Shown here piece by piece: positions 33,096-40,748 of a DNA stretch of 64,000 nt; position 1 is the stretch's first letter, and the number at the start of each line of letters is the position of its first letter. The notes under the pieces are model-generated. The model saw only the letters and a program-made list of their open reading frames with translations, had not been told where the DNA came from and did not search any database. Origin of the DNA: Palsa-461 sp036844945 (GTDB taxonomy: Bacteria; Actinomycetota; Acidimicrobiia; Acidimicrobiales; RAAP-2); NCBI GenBank assembly GCA_036844945.1, contig DAIUEV010000015.1, positions 1-64,000 of the forward strand, given 5' to 3'. A program made the position numbers and the translations under genes.

Positions 33096-34643
33096 ATGAG
33101 AGTCCCGCTCACGATCGGAGACTTCCTGGAGCGCGCCGCTCTCGTCTACGGCGACCGGCTCGCGGTGACCGACGAGCCCGACGCCCACGGTTCGCTCGGC
33201 GAGCTCACCTACGAGGAGCTCCACCACCGGGCCCGCGCGATGGCGGTCGGGTTCGACTCGATGGGGATCGGCGCCGGCGAACGGGTCGCCCTGGTGAGCC
33301 CCAACTCGGCCAGGTTCCTGGCCGCCTACTTCGGGGTGAGTGGGTTCGGACGGGTCCTGGTGCCGATCAACTTCCGGCTCACGGCCGACGAGATCGGCTA
33401 CATCGTGGAGCACTCCGGCGCGAGCGTCGTGCTCTTCGACCCCGAGCTCGACGGGGTCACCGGGCGCCTCACCTCGGTCAGGTGGATCCGGCTCGACGGG
33501 GTGCAGGACGCCGAACTGTTCGACCCCGAGATCGGCCGACGGCGCGACCCGGCCCCCTGGAAGGCCGACGAAGAGGCGACGTGCTCGATCAACTACACCT
33601 CGGGCACCACCTCGCGGCCGAAGGGGGTCCAACTCACCCACCGGAACTGCTGGCTCAACGCGGCGAGCTTCGGCTGGCACCTGGGCGTCTCGGACCGTGA
33701 CGTCCTGCTCCACACCCTGCCGATGTTCCACGCCAACGGGTGGGGCATGCCCTACGCGGTGACCGCCATGGGCGGCCGCCACGTGGTTCAGCGGAAGATC
33801 GACGGCGAGGTGATCCTCTCGCGCATCGAGGAGTCGGGCGTCACGCTGTTGTGCGCGGCCCCGGCGGTGGTGGCGAGCATCCTGGCCGCCTCCGAGGCCC
33901 GACGGGCCGAGGGCCGGCCGCTGCCGCAAGGGCCGGTCCGGATCGTCGTCGCCGGGGCGCCGCCGCCCTCCAAGACCATCGAGCGGGTGGAGGAGGAGCT
34001 CGGCTGGGAGTTCGCCCAGATCTACGGGCTCACCGAGACCTCGCCCCTGCTCACCATCAACCGGTCGCCGGCCGAGTGGGACGCGCTCGACCCGGCGGAG
34101 CGGGCCCGCCGCCTCGGCCGGGCGGGGGTGCCGGCGGTCGGGGTCCGCATGGCGGTGAGCCCCGAGGGCGAGGTGCTGGCCCGGTCGAACCACGTCTTCG
34201 AGGGGTACTGGCAGCAGCCCGACGAGTCGGCCAAGGCCCTCGAGGGCGGCTGGTTCCACACCGGCGACGGCGGCTACGAGGACGGGCCGTACACGGTGAT
34301 CACCGACCGGAAGAAGGACGTGATCATCACCGGCGGCGAGAACGTCTCTTCGATCGAGGTGGAAGACGTCCTCTACCAGCACCCGGCGGTGGCCGAGGTC
34401 GCCGTCATCGGGGTCCCCGACGAGAAGTGGGGCGAGACGGTCCTCGCGCTCGTGGTGCTGCGGGCGGGCGAGGAAGCCTCCGAGCAGGAGCTCATCGAGC
34501 ACTGCCGCAACCGGATGGCGCACTTCAAGGCGCCCCGGACGGTCGAGATCCGCCAGGTGCTGGCGCGCACCGCCACCGGGAAGCTCCAGAAGTACAAGCT
34601 CCGCCAGCCCTATTGGGAAGGCTTCGAGCGCCAGGTCAACTGA
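33096..34643 (+). CDS. Acyl-CoA synthetase (AMP-dependent ligase)
   Basis: 515 aa ANL-family enzyme. P-loop NYTSGTTSRPKGVQ near residue 165, YGLTETSP (A5), GWFHTGDGG (A7), TDRKKDVIITGGENVSSIEVE (A8-A10 core; catalytic Lys in GKLQKYKLR near the end). Forms an acyl-adenylate and then acyl-CoA. Similar to the medium/long-chain fatty acyl-CoA ligases common in actinobacteria. Located 10 nt after the BVMO gene, implying a shared catabolic operon. Confidence 0.87.
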   Translation: MRVPLTIGDFLERAALVYGDRLAVTDEPDAHGSLGELTYEELHHRARAMAVGFDSMGIGAGERVALVSPNSARFLAAYFGVSGFGRVLVPINFRLTADEIGYIVEHSGASVVLFDPELDGVTGRLTSVRWIRLDGVQDAELFDPEIGRRRDPAPWKADEEATCSINYTSGTTSRPKGVQLTHRNCWLNAASFGWHLGVSDRDVLLHTLPMFHANGWGMPYAVTAMGGRHVVQRKIDGEVILSRIEESGVTLLCAAPAVVASILAASEARRAEGRPLPQGPVRIVVAGAPPPSKTIERVEEELGWEFAQIYGLTETSPLLTINRSPAEWDALDPAERARRLGRAGVPAVGVRMAVSPEGEVLARSNHVFEGYWQQPDESAKALEGGWFHTGDGGYEDGPYTVITDRKKDVIITGGENVSSIEVEDVLYQHPAVAEVAVIGVPDEKWGETVLALVVLRAGEEASEQELIEHCRNRMAHFKAPRTVEIRQVLARTATGKLQKYKLRQPYWEGFERQVN

Positions 34644-34659
34644 GCGCTCCGGCCCGGGC

Positions 34660-35037
34660 TCAGGTCCGGGCCCGCCCGTAGTCGTCCTCGAGCCGCTCGA
34701 TGTCGTCCTCCTCGAAGCTGGACCCGTGCTGGACCTCGACGAAGACGAGGGGCACGACGCCGGGGTTGGCGACCCGATGGGCGCCGCCGCGAGGGATGTC
34801 GATCGCACTGCCTACGCCCACCGGGTGGTCGGTGCCGTCGAGGGTGACGACGCCTTCGCCGGCCACCACGAACCAGTGCTCGGAGCGGTGGGCGTGGCGC
34901 TGATAGCTGAGGCGCCGTCCGGGTTCGACCGTCAAGCGCTTCACCTTGTGGTCGGGCTCGTCGGCGAGGACCTCGAAGCCGCCCCAGGGTCGTCGCTCGC
35001 CCGCCACCCCCTGATTCTGGCCCGCGCCGACCTCCAC
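34660..35037 (-). CDS. Cupin, ManC C-terminal type
   Basis: 125 aa single cupin. RPWGGFEVLADEPDHKVKRL, SYQRHAHRSEHWFVVAGEG with the metal-binding His/Glu set, and the tail IERLEDDYGR typical of the phosphomannose isomerase domain of mannose-1-phosphate guanylyltransferases. Here it stands alone without the nucleotidyltransferase half. Likely a sugar-phosphate isomerase-like or regulatory cupin. Convergent with the ligase gene. Confidence 0.75.
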   Translation of the reverse strand: MEVGAGQNQGVAGERRPWGGFEVLADEPDHKVKRLTVEPGRRLSYQRHAHRSEHWFVVAGEGVVTLDGTDHPVGVGSAIDIPRGGAHRVANPGVVPLVFVEVQHGSSFEEDDIERLEDDYGRART

Positions 35038-35089
35038 CGACCGGTCGCGAACGGGGAACGTCGTCTATGTGAAGTCCGGGCGTCGTGGG

Positions 35090-35095
35090 TACGAT
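35090..35095 (+). promoter_or_regulatory. -10 element of a leaderless promoter
   Basis: TACGAT ends 7 nt before GTG 35103. Indicates that the in-frame GTG 35085, which lies upstream of the -10 box, is not the start. Confidence 0.55.
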
Positions 35096-35102
35096 TCGGG
35101 CG

Positions 35103-35957
35103 GTGGAGGTGACGTTCTTCGGAGCCCGCGGCTCGTGCCCCTGTGCCGGCGAGGACTACCGCCGGTACGGCGGCAACACGGCCAGCGTGCTCGTCCAGAC
35201 CGACGACGACGAGATCATCGTCCTCGACCTCGGCACTGGGTTGCGGGCGCTCGGCGCCCATGTCTCCTCCGACCACCCGGCCGGAGGTCCCCCGGTCAGG
35301 GCCACCGCCCTGCTCACCCACCTCCACTTCGACCACATCCTCGGGCTCCCGTTCTTCGGCCCGCTCCGCCACGAAGACTCGGTCATCGACGTCTACGGGC
35401 CCCGCCAGCAGGAGGGGACGCTCGCCTGCGTCCTCGGGGAACTCGTCCGGCCGCCGTTCTTCCCCATCCCCCTCGGCACCCTGCTTGCCGACTTTCGGTT
35501 CCACGACCTCACCGACGGCGACCACTTCGCCATCGGCAATGCCAAGGTGCGCACGCGCACCGTGCGGCATCCGGGAACCACCCTCGGCTATCGCATCGAG
35601 GCGGACGGGCAGTCGGTCGCCTACGTCCCGGACCACCAGCAACCGCCCGATGGCGAGCCCTTCGACGAAGGCGTCCTCGAGCTGTGCGACGGCGTCGACC
35701 TCCTCGTGCACGATGCCCAGTACACGGCCTTCGAGCTGGGCCACAAGCCCACCTGGGGCCACTCGACCGCCGACTTCGCGGTGGAGCTCGCCGCTCGTGC
35801 CGGGGTTCGCCACCTGGTGTTGTTCCACCACGACCCGTCCCACGACGACGACGCGCTGGACCAGATGCTCGAGCGCGCGGCGGGGCTCGCGGGCCCCCGG
35901 GGGCTCACCGTGAGCTCCGCCCACGAGGGCGAGACGGTCGTCCCCGGCCGGCACTGA
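35103..35957 (+). CDS. Metallo-beta-lactamase-fold hydrolase
   Basis: 284 aa from GTG 35103. EVTFFGARGSCPC, ADYRRYGGNT-like GNTASVLV, the zinc motif THLHFDHILGLPFF, a later His in HPGTTLGYRIE and DAQYT. Resembles RNase Z-like or phosphodiesterase members of the superfamily (group with FGARGSCPCxG start). Two-metal hydrolase, cytoplasmic; substrate unknown, with cyclic nucleotides or RNA as possibilities. The following gene starts 28 nt later. Confidence 0.78.
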   Translation: MEVTFFGARGSCPCAGEDYRRYGGNTASVLVQTDDDEIIVLDLGTGLRALGAHVSSDHPAGGPPVRATALLTHLHFDHILGLPFFGPLRHEDSVIDVYGPRQQEGTLACVLGELVRPPFFPIPLGTLLADFRFHDLTDGDHFAIGNAKVRTRTVRHPGTTLGYRIEADGQSVAYVPDHQQPPDGEPFDEGVLELCDGVDLLVHDAQYTAFELGHKPTWGHSTADFAVELAARAGVRHLVLFHHDPSHDDDALDQMLERAAGLAGPRGLTVSSAHEGETVVPGRH

Positions 35958-35985
35958 TCTCCGGCGCCCTCTTCTTCGCACGGCC

Positions 35986-36522
35986 TTGCCCCAGATCGTC
36001 CCCGCGGAGGAGATCGACGGTGTCGTCGTCGTCGAGCTCGACGTCCACCGAGACCCGCGCGGCACCTTCGTCGAGCCGTGGCGCAAGGAGTGGTTCCCCG
36101 GGCGGCCGGACATGGTGCAGGCCAATCACTCCGAGAAGGTGGAGGGATCCCTCGTCGGGCTGCATTACCACCTGAAGCAGTCCGACTACTGGTACGTCGT
36201 GGCGGGTGAGGCGAGGGTGGTCCTGCACGATCTGCGGACGTCCAGCGCCACGACCGGCGCGACGATGATCCTCGAGCTGAGCGGCGCCGTCCGGCGCGGG
36301 GTGTACATCCCGCCCGGGGTCGCCCACGGATTCGCCGCCCACACCCCTCTGACCCTCTGGTACATGGTGGACGGCTACTACGACCCGGGCGACGAGCACG
36401 GGCTGGCCTGGGACGACCCCGAGCTCGGCATCGACTGGGGCGTGAGCGATCCCGTGGTCTCCGAGCGCGACCGCGCCAACCCCAGATGGGCGGACATCGC
36501 CGCCGAGGTGCAGCCCGTCTGA
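35986..36522 (+). CDS. dTDP-4-dehydrorhamnose 3,5-epimerase-like cupin (RmlC family)
   Basis: 178 aa from TTG 35986. RmlC fold: GVVVVELDVHRDPRGTFVEPW, NHSEKVEGSLVGLHYHLKQSDYW, VYIPPGVAHGFAAHTPLTLWYMVDGYYDPGDEHGLAWDDP. The catalytic His of GLHYH is present. Members epimerise dTDP-4-keto sugars for rhamnose and other deoxysugars in cell-wall glycans. No other rml genes are in the window, but the ManC-type cupin nearby hints at sugar-nucleotide metabolism. Confidence 0.8.
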   Translation: MPQIVPAEEIDGVVVVELDVHRDPRGTFVEPWRKEWFPGRPDMVQANHSEKVEGSLVGLHYHLKQSDYWYVVAGEARVVLHDLRTSSATTGATMILELSGAVRRGVYIPPGVAHGFAAHTPLTLWYMVDGYYDPGDEHGLAWDDPELGIDWGVSDPVVSERDRANPRWADIAAEVQPV

Positions 36523-36588
36523 CCCGCCCGTTCCCCGGGCCGAGGCCGTCGGCGGGGGTCTGGGCCGTATTTCCTGTTGAATTGGGAA

Positions 36589-37458
36589 ATGGTGTTCATC
36601 GCGGTGCTGGTCGGCGTGGCCGTGCTGGCCGGCCTGGCCGTCTGGGCCTTCCGCCGTCGCGGCTCCGACGAGATGCACTCGGTGGCCGGGTACCAGCAGC
36701 GCCTCGAGCGCCTCGAGGAGGTCCGCCGGCGCCAGGTCGGGTCGGTCCGGATCATCGGGGGGAGCACCCCGGAGGGGGACCAGCCGACGGTCGGCGAGGA
36801 CGGACGCATCCAGATCACCTCGTCCCCCTCCCGCCGGGTCATCGACGACACCAACCAGCTGCCGGTCTACGCCGAGCGCGGGGCACCGTCGAACTACCGC
36901 CGGGGGCGCGACACCGCGATCGCCCGGATGAGCCACCGACCCCGCCGGCTCGGCGCGCCCATCGCCGCCGCGGTGGCGGTGGTCATCCTCGTCACCGGGC
37001 TGGCGCTGGCCGGTGCCCACTCGCGCACGCCGCACTCCACGACGACGACCACCACCTCGCGCACCGGGGGGGCCGGCAAGAAGAACGAGACGACCACCAC
37101 TACTACGGCCAAGCCGACGACGTTCACTGCGACCTCCACGAGCGGGTCCGACGCCAACTACCAGCTGCCGTTCGCGAGCTACACGGTCATGTTCACGGCG
37201 ACCACCGGTGACTGCTACATCGAGGTCACCAACGCCAACGGTCAGGTGCCCTATGCGTCGGTCCTGCACGCCGGCCAGACCCAGCAGCTGACGCTGACCG
37301 GGAGCAGCCGGATCGACCTCGGCGCCCCCTCCTATGCCCAGGTGCAGGTGGACCGCACGCCGGTCACCTTCCCGTCGCCCGTGCCGGCGCCGCTCGTGCT
37401 GGTCCTGAATGCGGCGCCGTCGGGCTCGACATCCTCCACCACGACCTCGACGACCTGA
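36589..37458 (+). CDS. Membrane protein with RodZ-like C-terminal domain
   Basis: About 289 aa from ATG 36589 (TTG 36577 possible). Short N-terminal helix MVFIAVLVGVAVLAGLAVWAF, an acidic-basic cytoplasmic region, a second helix IAAAVAVVILVTGLALAG near residue 140, then Thr-rich linkers (TTTTTTS, ETTTTTTAKPTT) and a ~90-residue beta domain with YTVMFTATTGDCYIEV resembling DUF4115 of RodZ. Such domains sit outside the membrane and relate to cell shape. No RodZ HTH domain is present. Upstream of the SUF operon, same strand. Confidence 0.7.
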   Translation: MVFIAVLVGVAVLAGLAVWAFRRRGSDEMHSVAGYQQRLERLEEVRRRQVGSVRIIGGSTPEGDQPTVGEDGRIQITSSPSRRVIDDTNQLPVYAERGAPSNYRRGRDTAIARMSHRPRRLGAPIAAAVAVVILVTGLALAGAHSRTPHSTTTTTTSRTGGAGKKNETTTTTTAKPTTFTATSTSGSDANYQLPFASYTVMFTATTGDCYIEVTNANGQVPYASVLHAGQTQQLTLTGSSRIDLGAPSYAQVQVDRTPVTFPSPVPAPLVLVLNAAPSGSTSSTTTSTT

Positions 37459-37593
37459 GATTCCACTGGCGGGGCGGCTGCCGGGGGACCCGGTGCGGCG
37501 ACCGCCCCCCGGGTCCTCGGGGCCCGTCGACCCCCGATTTAGGACCGGTTCGGCGGGGCACCGTCGGGTGCATCGGCCCTGTTCGGAAGGGCG

Positions 37594-37630
37594 TTCCGGT
37601 GGTGACCGGAAGTTGTTACTATCGAGATAG
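37594..37630 (+). promoter_or_regulatory. sufB promoter with two palindromes
   Basis: TTCCGGTGGTGACCGGAA (37594-37611) is a perfect 7-bp inverted repeat around 4 bp, at the -35 position relative to TACTAT (37617-37622). A second inverted repeat, CTATC-GA-GATAG (37619-37630), overlaps the -10. These are strong candidate operators for an iron-sulfur-sensing repressor (SufR or Rrf2 type); no such regulator gene lies in the window. Start of sufB is 59 nt further. Confidence 0.55.
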
Positions 37631-37688
37631 GTGATATTCCCGGTCGGCCGGATGTCCCGGTTGCCTCGAAGGGAAGCACGGAGTCCCC

Positions 37689-40328
37689 ATGGCACAGACG
37701 GATCTCGACCTCGACCGATACCAGCTGGGCTGGAGCGACGAGGAGGACTACGTCTTCAAGCCCAAGAAGGGCCTGAACCAGGACATCGTCCGCGAGATGT
37801 CGGCCATGAAGAAGGAACCCGAGTGGATGCGGGACTTCCGGCTGAAGTCGCTCGGGCGATTCGAGCGCAAGCCGCTGTTCCCGCTCTTCCGGGGCATGGG
37901 CGACCGGATCGAGAAGGATCTCGCCGGCCTCGACTTCTCGAACATCTACTACTACGTGAAGCCGACCGAGGGTCAGGTGAAGGACTGGAACGACCTCCCG
38001 GACTCGATCAAGAACACCTATGAGCGTCTGGGCATCCCCGAGGCCGAGCGCAAGTACCTTGCCGGAGTGACGGCGCAATATGAGTCGGAAGTGGTATTCC
38101 ACCGCAATCGCGCCGACCTCGAGGCCCAGGGCATCTTGTTTTGCGACATGGACTCCGCGGTGCGCGAGCACCCCGACATCGTGCGGAAGTGGTTCGGGAC
38201 GGTGATCCCGCCTAACGACAACAAGTTCGCCGCGCTGAACTCGGCGGTGTGGTCGGGCGGGTCATTCATCTACGTGCCGCCCGGGGTCAAGGTCGACATG
38301 CCCCTGCAGGCCTACTTCCGCATCAACACCGAGAACATGGGCCAGTTCGAGCGGACGCTGATCATCGCGGACGAGGGTGCCCAGGTGCACTACATCGAGG
38401 GCTGCTCGGCGCCGGTCTACACGAGCGACTCGCTGCACTCGGCCGTGGTCGAGCTGATCGCCCTGCCGGGCAGCCGGATCACCTACACGACCATCCAGAA
38501 CTGGTCGAACAACGTCTACAACCTCGTGACCAAGCGGGCGCGCGCCGAGGCCGAGGCGAGGGTCGAGTGGATCGACGGCAATATCGGTTGCCTGGCTCAG
38601 GGGTCGAGAGTGACCACCCCGGGTGGGGTGAAACCGATCGAACTGGTGAGCCCGGGAGAGCAGGTGCTCTCATTCGACGACACGGGTGGTGAGTTGTGCT
38701 TCCGAACGGTTACCGCGAAGCGCTTCTCCGGTCACCAGCAGGTTCGGGAGGTCCGCGTCGGCACCCGTTGCCTGCGGGTCACCGACAACCACCCCTTCTA
38801 CTCCTACCTGTATGACCCGCAGCAAGCGAAGAAGACCGGCCGATACACCCTTGGGTACGTGCGGGCCGATCAGCTCGAGAGGTCCATCGTCCCCATCACG
38901 TCGATCGATTATGGCCATCCTCACAAGCTGGAGTTGCCCGAGACGACGACAAGGTTCACCGGGTCCAACCAGCACACGGCGTCCTTCGAAAGTGTGAGGG
39001 CTCGACGGGTGCGACTCGCGCGGATCGAAGAGACGACAGACGATCTCATGTGGCTCTTCGGGTTGTTCGTCGGTGACGGGTCCATCGATCGGGTACCGGC
39101 CCTGAATGGCGGGTCTCGCTGGGCCCACGTCACGTTCTCGGTGCCTCGTGGGGACCGCGCCCGGGCCCGGTTGGCGGACGTGATGAGCCGCGTCCTGCCG
39201 GCCACCGTTCCTGGTGAGCGGGCGGACGGGGTCACGCTGCGCTGGTCGTCGGTGGAGCTGGCCGACTTGTTCGAATTGAATGACTTCTCGACGGGCGCGC
39301 ACACCAAGCGGCTGCCATCGTGGGTGCTCGATCTCCCCGAGAGCCAACGTCTCTCGCTGGTCGCCGGCTATCTGGATGCAGACGGGTGTGCTCCGAAGGG
39401 GCGTCGGGGGTTGAACATCAAGTCCGTCAACCGACCTTTGCTCGAAGACACTGCTCAGGTCCTCACGTCCCTGGGCATCGTGTCACGGATCTACACCGAG
39501 TACGACGAGGACCGTGAGGTCCAGATTCTCGACTACAAGGCGATGGCTCGGGGGAGTCACCGACTCGAGTTTCGTGCCGACCAGCGCCTCTTGGATCGGG
39601 TCAGTGAACCGTTGCGTCAAGCGGCGGACTCGCCGAGTCCCGCTTTGCAGTCGTTCCGTCGTGTGGCTCGCTCGCAAATCGTCCTGCCCGAGAGTGTCGA
39701 AATTCGTAAGGTTGAGGTGGGAGAGCACCTTGCAGCCGTTCCGACCTGGGATATCGAGGTCGAGGGGACCGGCAACTTCGTGTGCGAGGGCTTTATCGTC
39801 CATAACAGCCGCCTCACGATGAAGTACCCGTCCGTCTACCTCATGGGTCCGAAGGCCTCCGGCGAGGTGCTCTCCGTCGCCTACGCCGGCCCCGGCCAGC
39901 ACCAGGACGCCGGGGCGAAGATGGTGCACGCCGCCCCCGAGACCACCTCGACCATCGTGTCCAAGTCGATCTCCAAGGGCGGCGGCGCCACCACCTACCG
40001 GGGCAGTGTGCGCGTCGACAAAGGGGCGACCGGGGCCAAGTCCTACGTCCGTTGCGACGCCCTGCTGCTCGACGAGCAGAGCGTCTCTGAGACCAAGCCC
40101 TACATGGAGGTCGGCGAGCGTGACGCCAGCATCGGGCACGAGGCGACGGTGGCCAAGATCGGCGACGACCAGCTCTTTTACCTGATGAGCCGGGGCCTGT
40201 CGGAGTCTCAGGCGATGGGGATGATCGTGAACGGCTTCATCGAGCCGATCACCAAGACCCTGCCCATGGAGTACGCAGTCGAGTGGAGTCGCCTGATAGA
40301 GCTGCAGATGGAGGGCTCGGTCGGCTGA
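37689..40328 (+). CDS. sufB: SufB, Fe-S cluster scaffold subunit, interrupted by an intein
   Basis: 879 aa precursor. Residues 1-300 and 707-879 are SufB: SWSDEEDYVFKPKKGLN-like start, YVPPGVKVDMPLQAYFRINT, EGCSAPVYT, then after the intein SRLTMKYPSVYLMGPKASG, HAAPETTSTIVSKSISKGGG and CDALLLDEQSVSETKPY. Spliced length is about 473 aa, normal for SufB. With SufC and SufD it forms the scaffold that assembles Fe-S clusters from sulfide delivered by SufS-SufU. The intein sits after EWIDGNIG and before SRLTMK, within the conserved core, so splicing is needed for activity. Operon start; GGAG upstream of the ATG. Confidence 0.95.
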   Translation: MAQTDLDLDRYQLGWSDEEDYVFKPKKGLNQDIVREMSAMKKEPEWMRDFRLKSLGRFERKPLFPLFRGMGDRIEKDLAGLDFSNIYYYVKPTEGQVKDWNDLPDSIKNTYERLGIPEAERKYLAGVTAQYESEVVFHRNRADLEAQGILFCDMDSAVREHPDIVRKWFGTVIPPNDNKFAALNSAVWSGGSFIYVPPGVKVDMPLQAYFRINTENMGQFERTLIIADEGAQVHYIEGCSAPVYTSDSLHSAVVELIALPGSRITYTTIQNWSNNVYNLVTKRARAEAEARVEWIDGNIGCLAQGSRVTTPGGVKPIELVSPGEQVLSFDDTGGELCFRTVTAKRFSGHQQVREVRVGTRCLRVTDNHPFYSYLYDPQQAKKTGRYTLGYVRADQLERSIVPITSIDYGHPHKLELPETTTRFTGSNQHTASFESVRARRVRLARIEETTDDLMWLFGLFVGDGSIDRVPALNGGSRWAHVTFSVPRGDRARARLADVMSRVLPATVPGERADGVTLRWSSVELADLFELNDFSTGAHTKRLPSWVLDLPESQRLSLVAGYLDADGCAPKGRRGLNIKSVNRPLLEDTAQVLTSLGIVSRIYTEYDEDREVQILDYKAMARGSHRLEFRADQRLLDRVSEPLRQAADSPSPALQSFRRVARSQIVLPESVEIRKVEVGEHLAAVPTWDIEVEGTGNFVCEGFIVHNSRLTMKYPSVYLMGPKASGEVLSVAYAGPGQHQDAGAKMVHAAPETTSTIVSKSISKGGGATTYRGSVRVDKGATGAKSYVRCDALLLDEQSVSETKPYMEVGERDASIGHEATVAKIGDDQLFYLMSRGLSESQAMGMIVNGFIEPITKTLPMEYAVEWSRLIELQMEGSVG
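38589..39806 (+). mobile_element. SufB intein with LAGLIDADG homing endonuclease
   Basis: 406 residues (301-706 of the precursor). Block A starts CLAQGSRVTTPGG, block B VTDNHPFYSY contains the TxxH His, block F TWDIEVEGTGNFVCEG and block G FIVHN end in His-Asn, with Ser as the +1 residue. Two dodecapeptides, LMWLFGLFVGDGS and LSLVAGYLDADGC, mark an intact LAGLIDADG endonuclease. Codons are less GC-biased than in the flanking extein, consistent with horizontal entry. Class 1 splicing is expected, with Cys1 and Ser+1 nucleophiles. Confidence 0.93.
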
Positions 40329-40370
40329 TCCGGTGTCACCGCGGCGCCCGTCGGGTGGCACGATGGTGCC

Positions 40371-40706
40371 GTGCCGATGCGCGAGGAGTGCAAGCACTTC
40401 CAGAGCCGGACCTACGCCTCGGGCGAGGTGGCGCGCTTCTGCGTGCTCGGCCTTGCCCCCGAGGCGCCCTGGCGCTGCCCCGACGACTGTCCCCGCTACG
40501 AGCGTCGGATGGCCGACGTCGGCTGGACCCACGGCAGCCTGATCTCGCCGCCGATCGAGGACGAGCCCGACGTCCCGGCCGTCGACATGGCCGGGGTCCT
40601 CGACCAGGCCGAGCAGGTCGTGAACGACATTTCGGCCGACGCGCTGGCAGAGGCCCGGGCCCGCGACGCGCGGGAGAACCGGCGCCGCTGGTTCCGGCGG
40701 CGCTGA
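40371..40706 (+). CDS. Cys-rich small protein of the SUF operon
   Basis: 111 aa from GTG 40371 (ATG 40377 possible), with a -10-like CACGAT 6 nt upstream. The N-terminal 45 residues hold four Cys: CKHFQSRTY, ARFCVLG and WRCPDDCPRY, a C-X~22-C-X~12-C-X3-C pattern fit for zinc or an Fe-S cluster. The rest is an acidic helix ending in RRRWFRRR. Lies 43 nt after sufB and 43 nt before sufD. I do not recognise a named family; a scaffold accessory role is inferred from position. Confidence 0.65.
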   Translation: MPMREECKHFQSRTYASGEVARFCVLGLAPEAPWRCPDDCPRYERRMADVGWTHGSLISPPIEDEPDVPAVDMAGVLDQAEQVVNDISADALAEARARDARENRRRWFRRR

Positions 40707-40748
40707 CCCCAGCCGGCCGGCGACACCCGGCCGGCCCCAGAGCCGAAC

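Noticed and set aside
36589..37458. Thr-rich runs (TTTTTT) as a possible tandem DNA repeat
   Set aside because: They are codon-level linkers in the exported part of a membrane protein, not an independent repeat.
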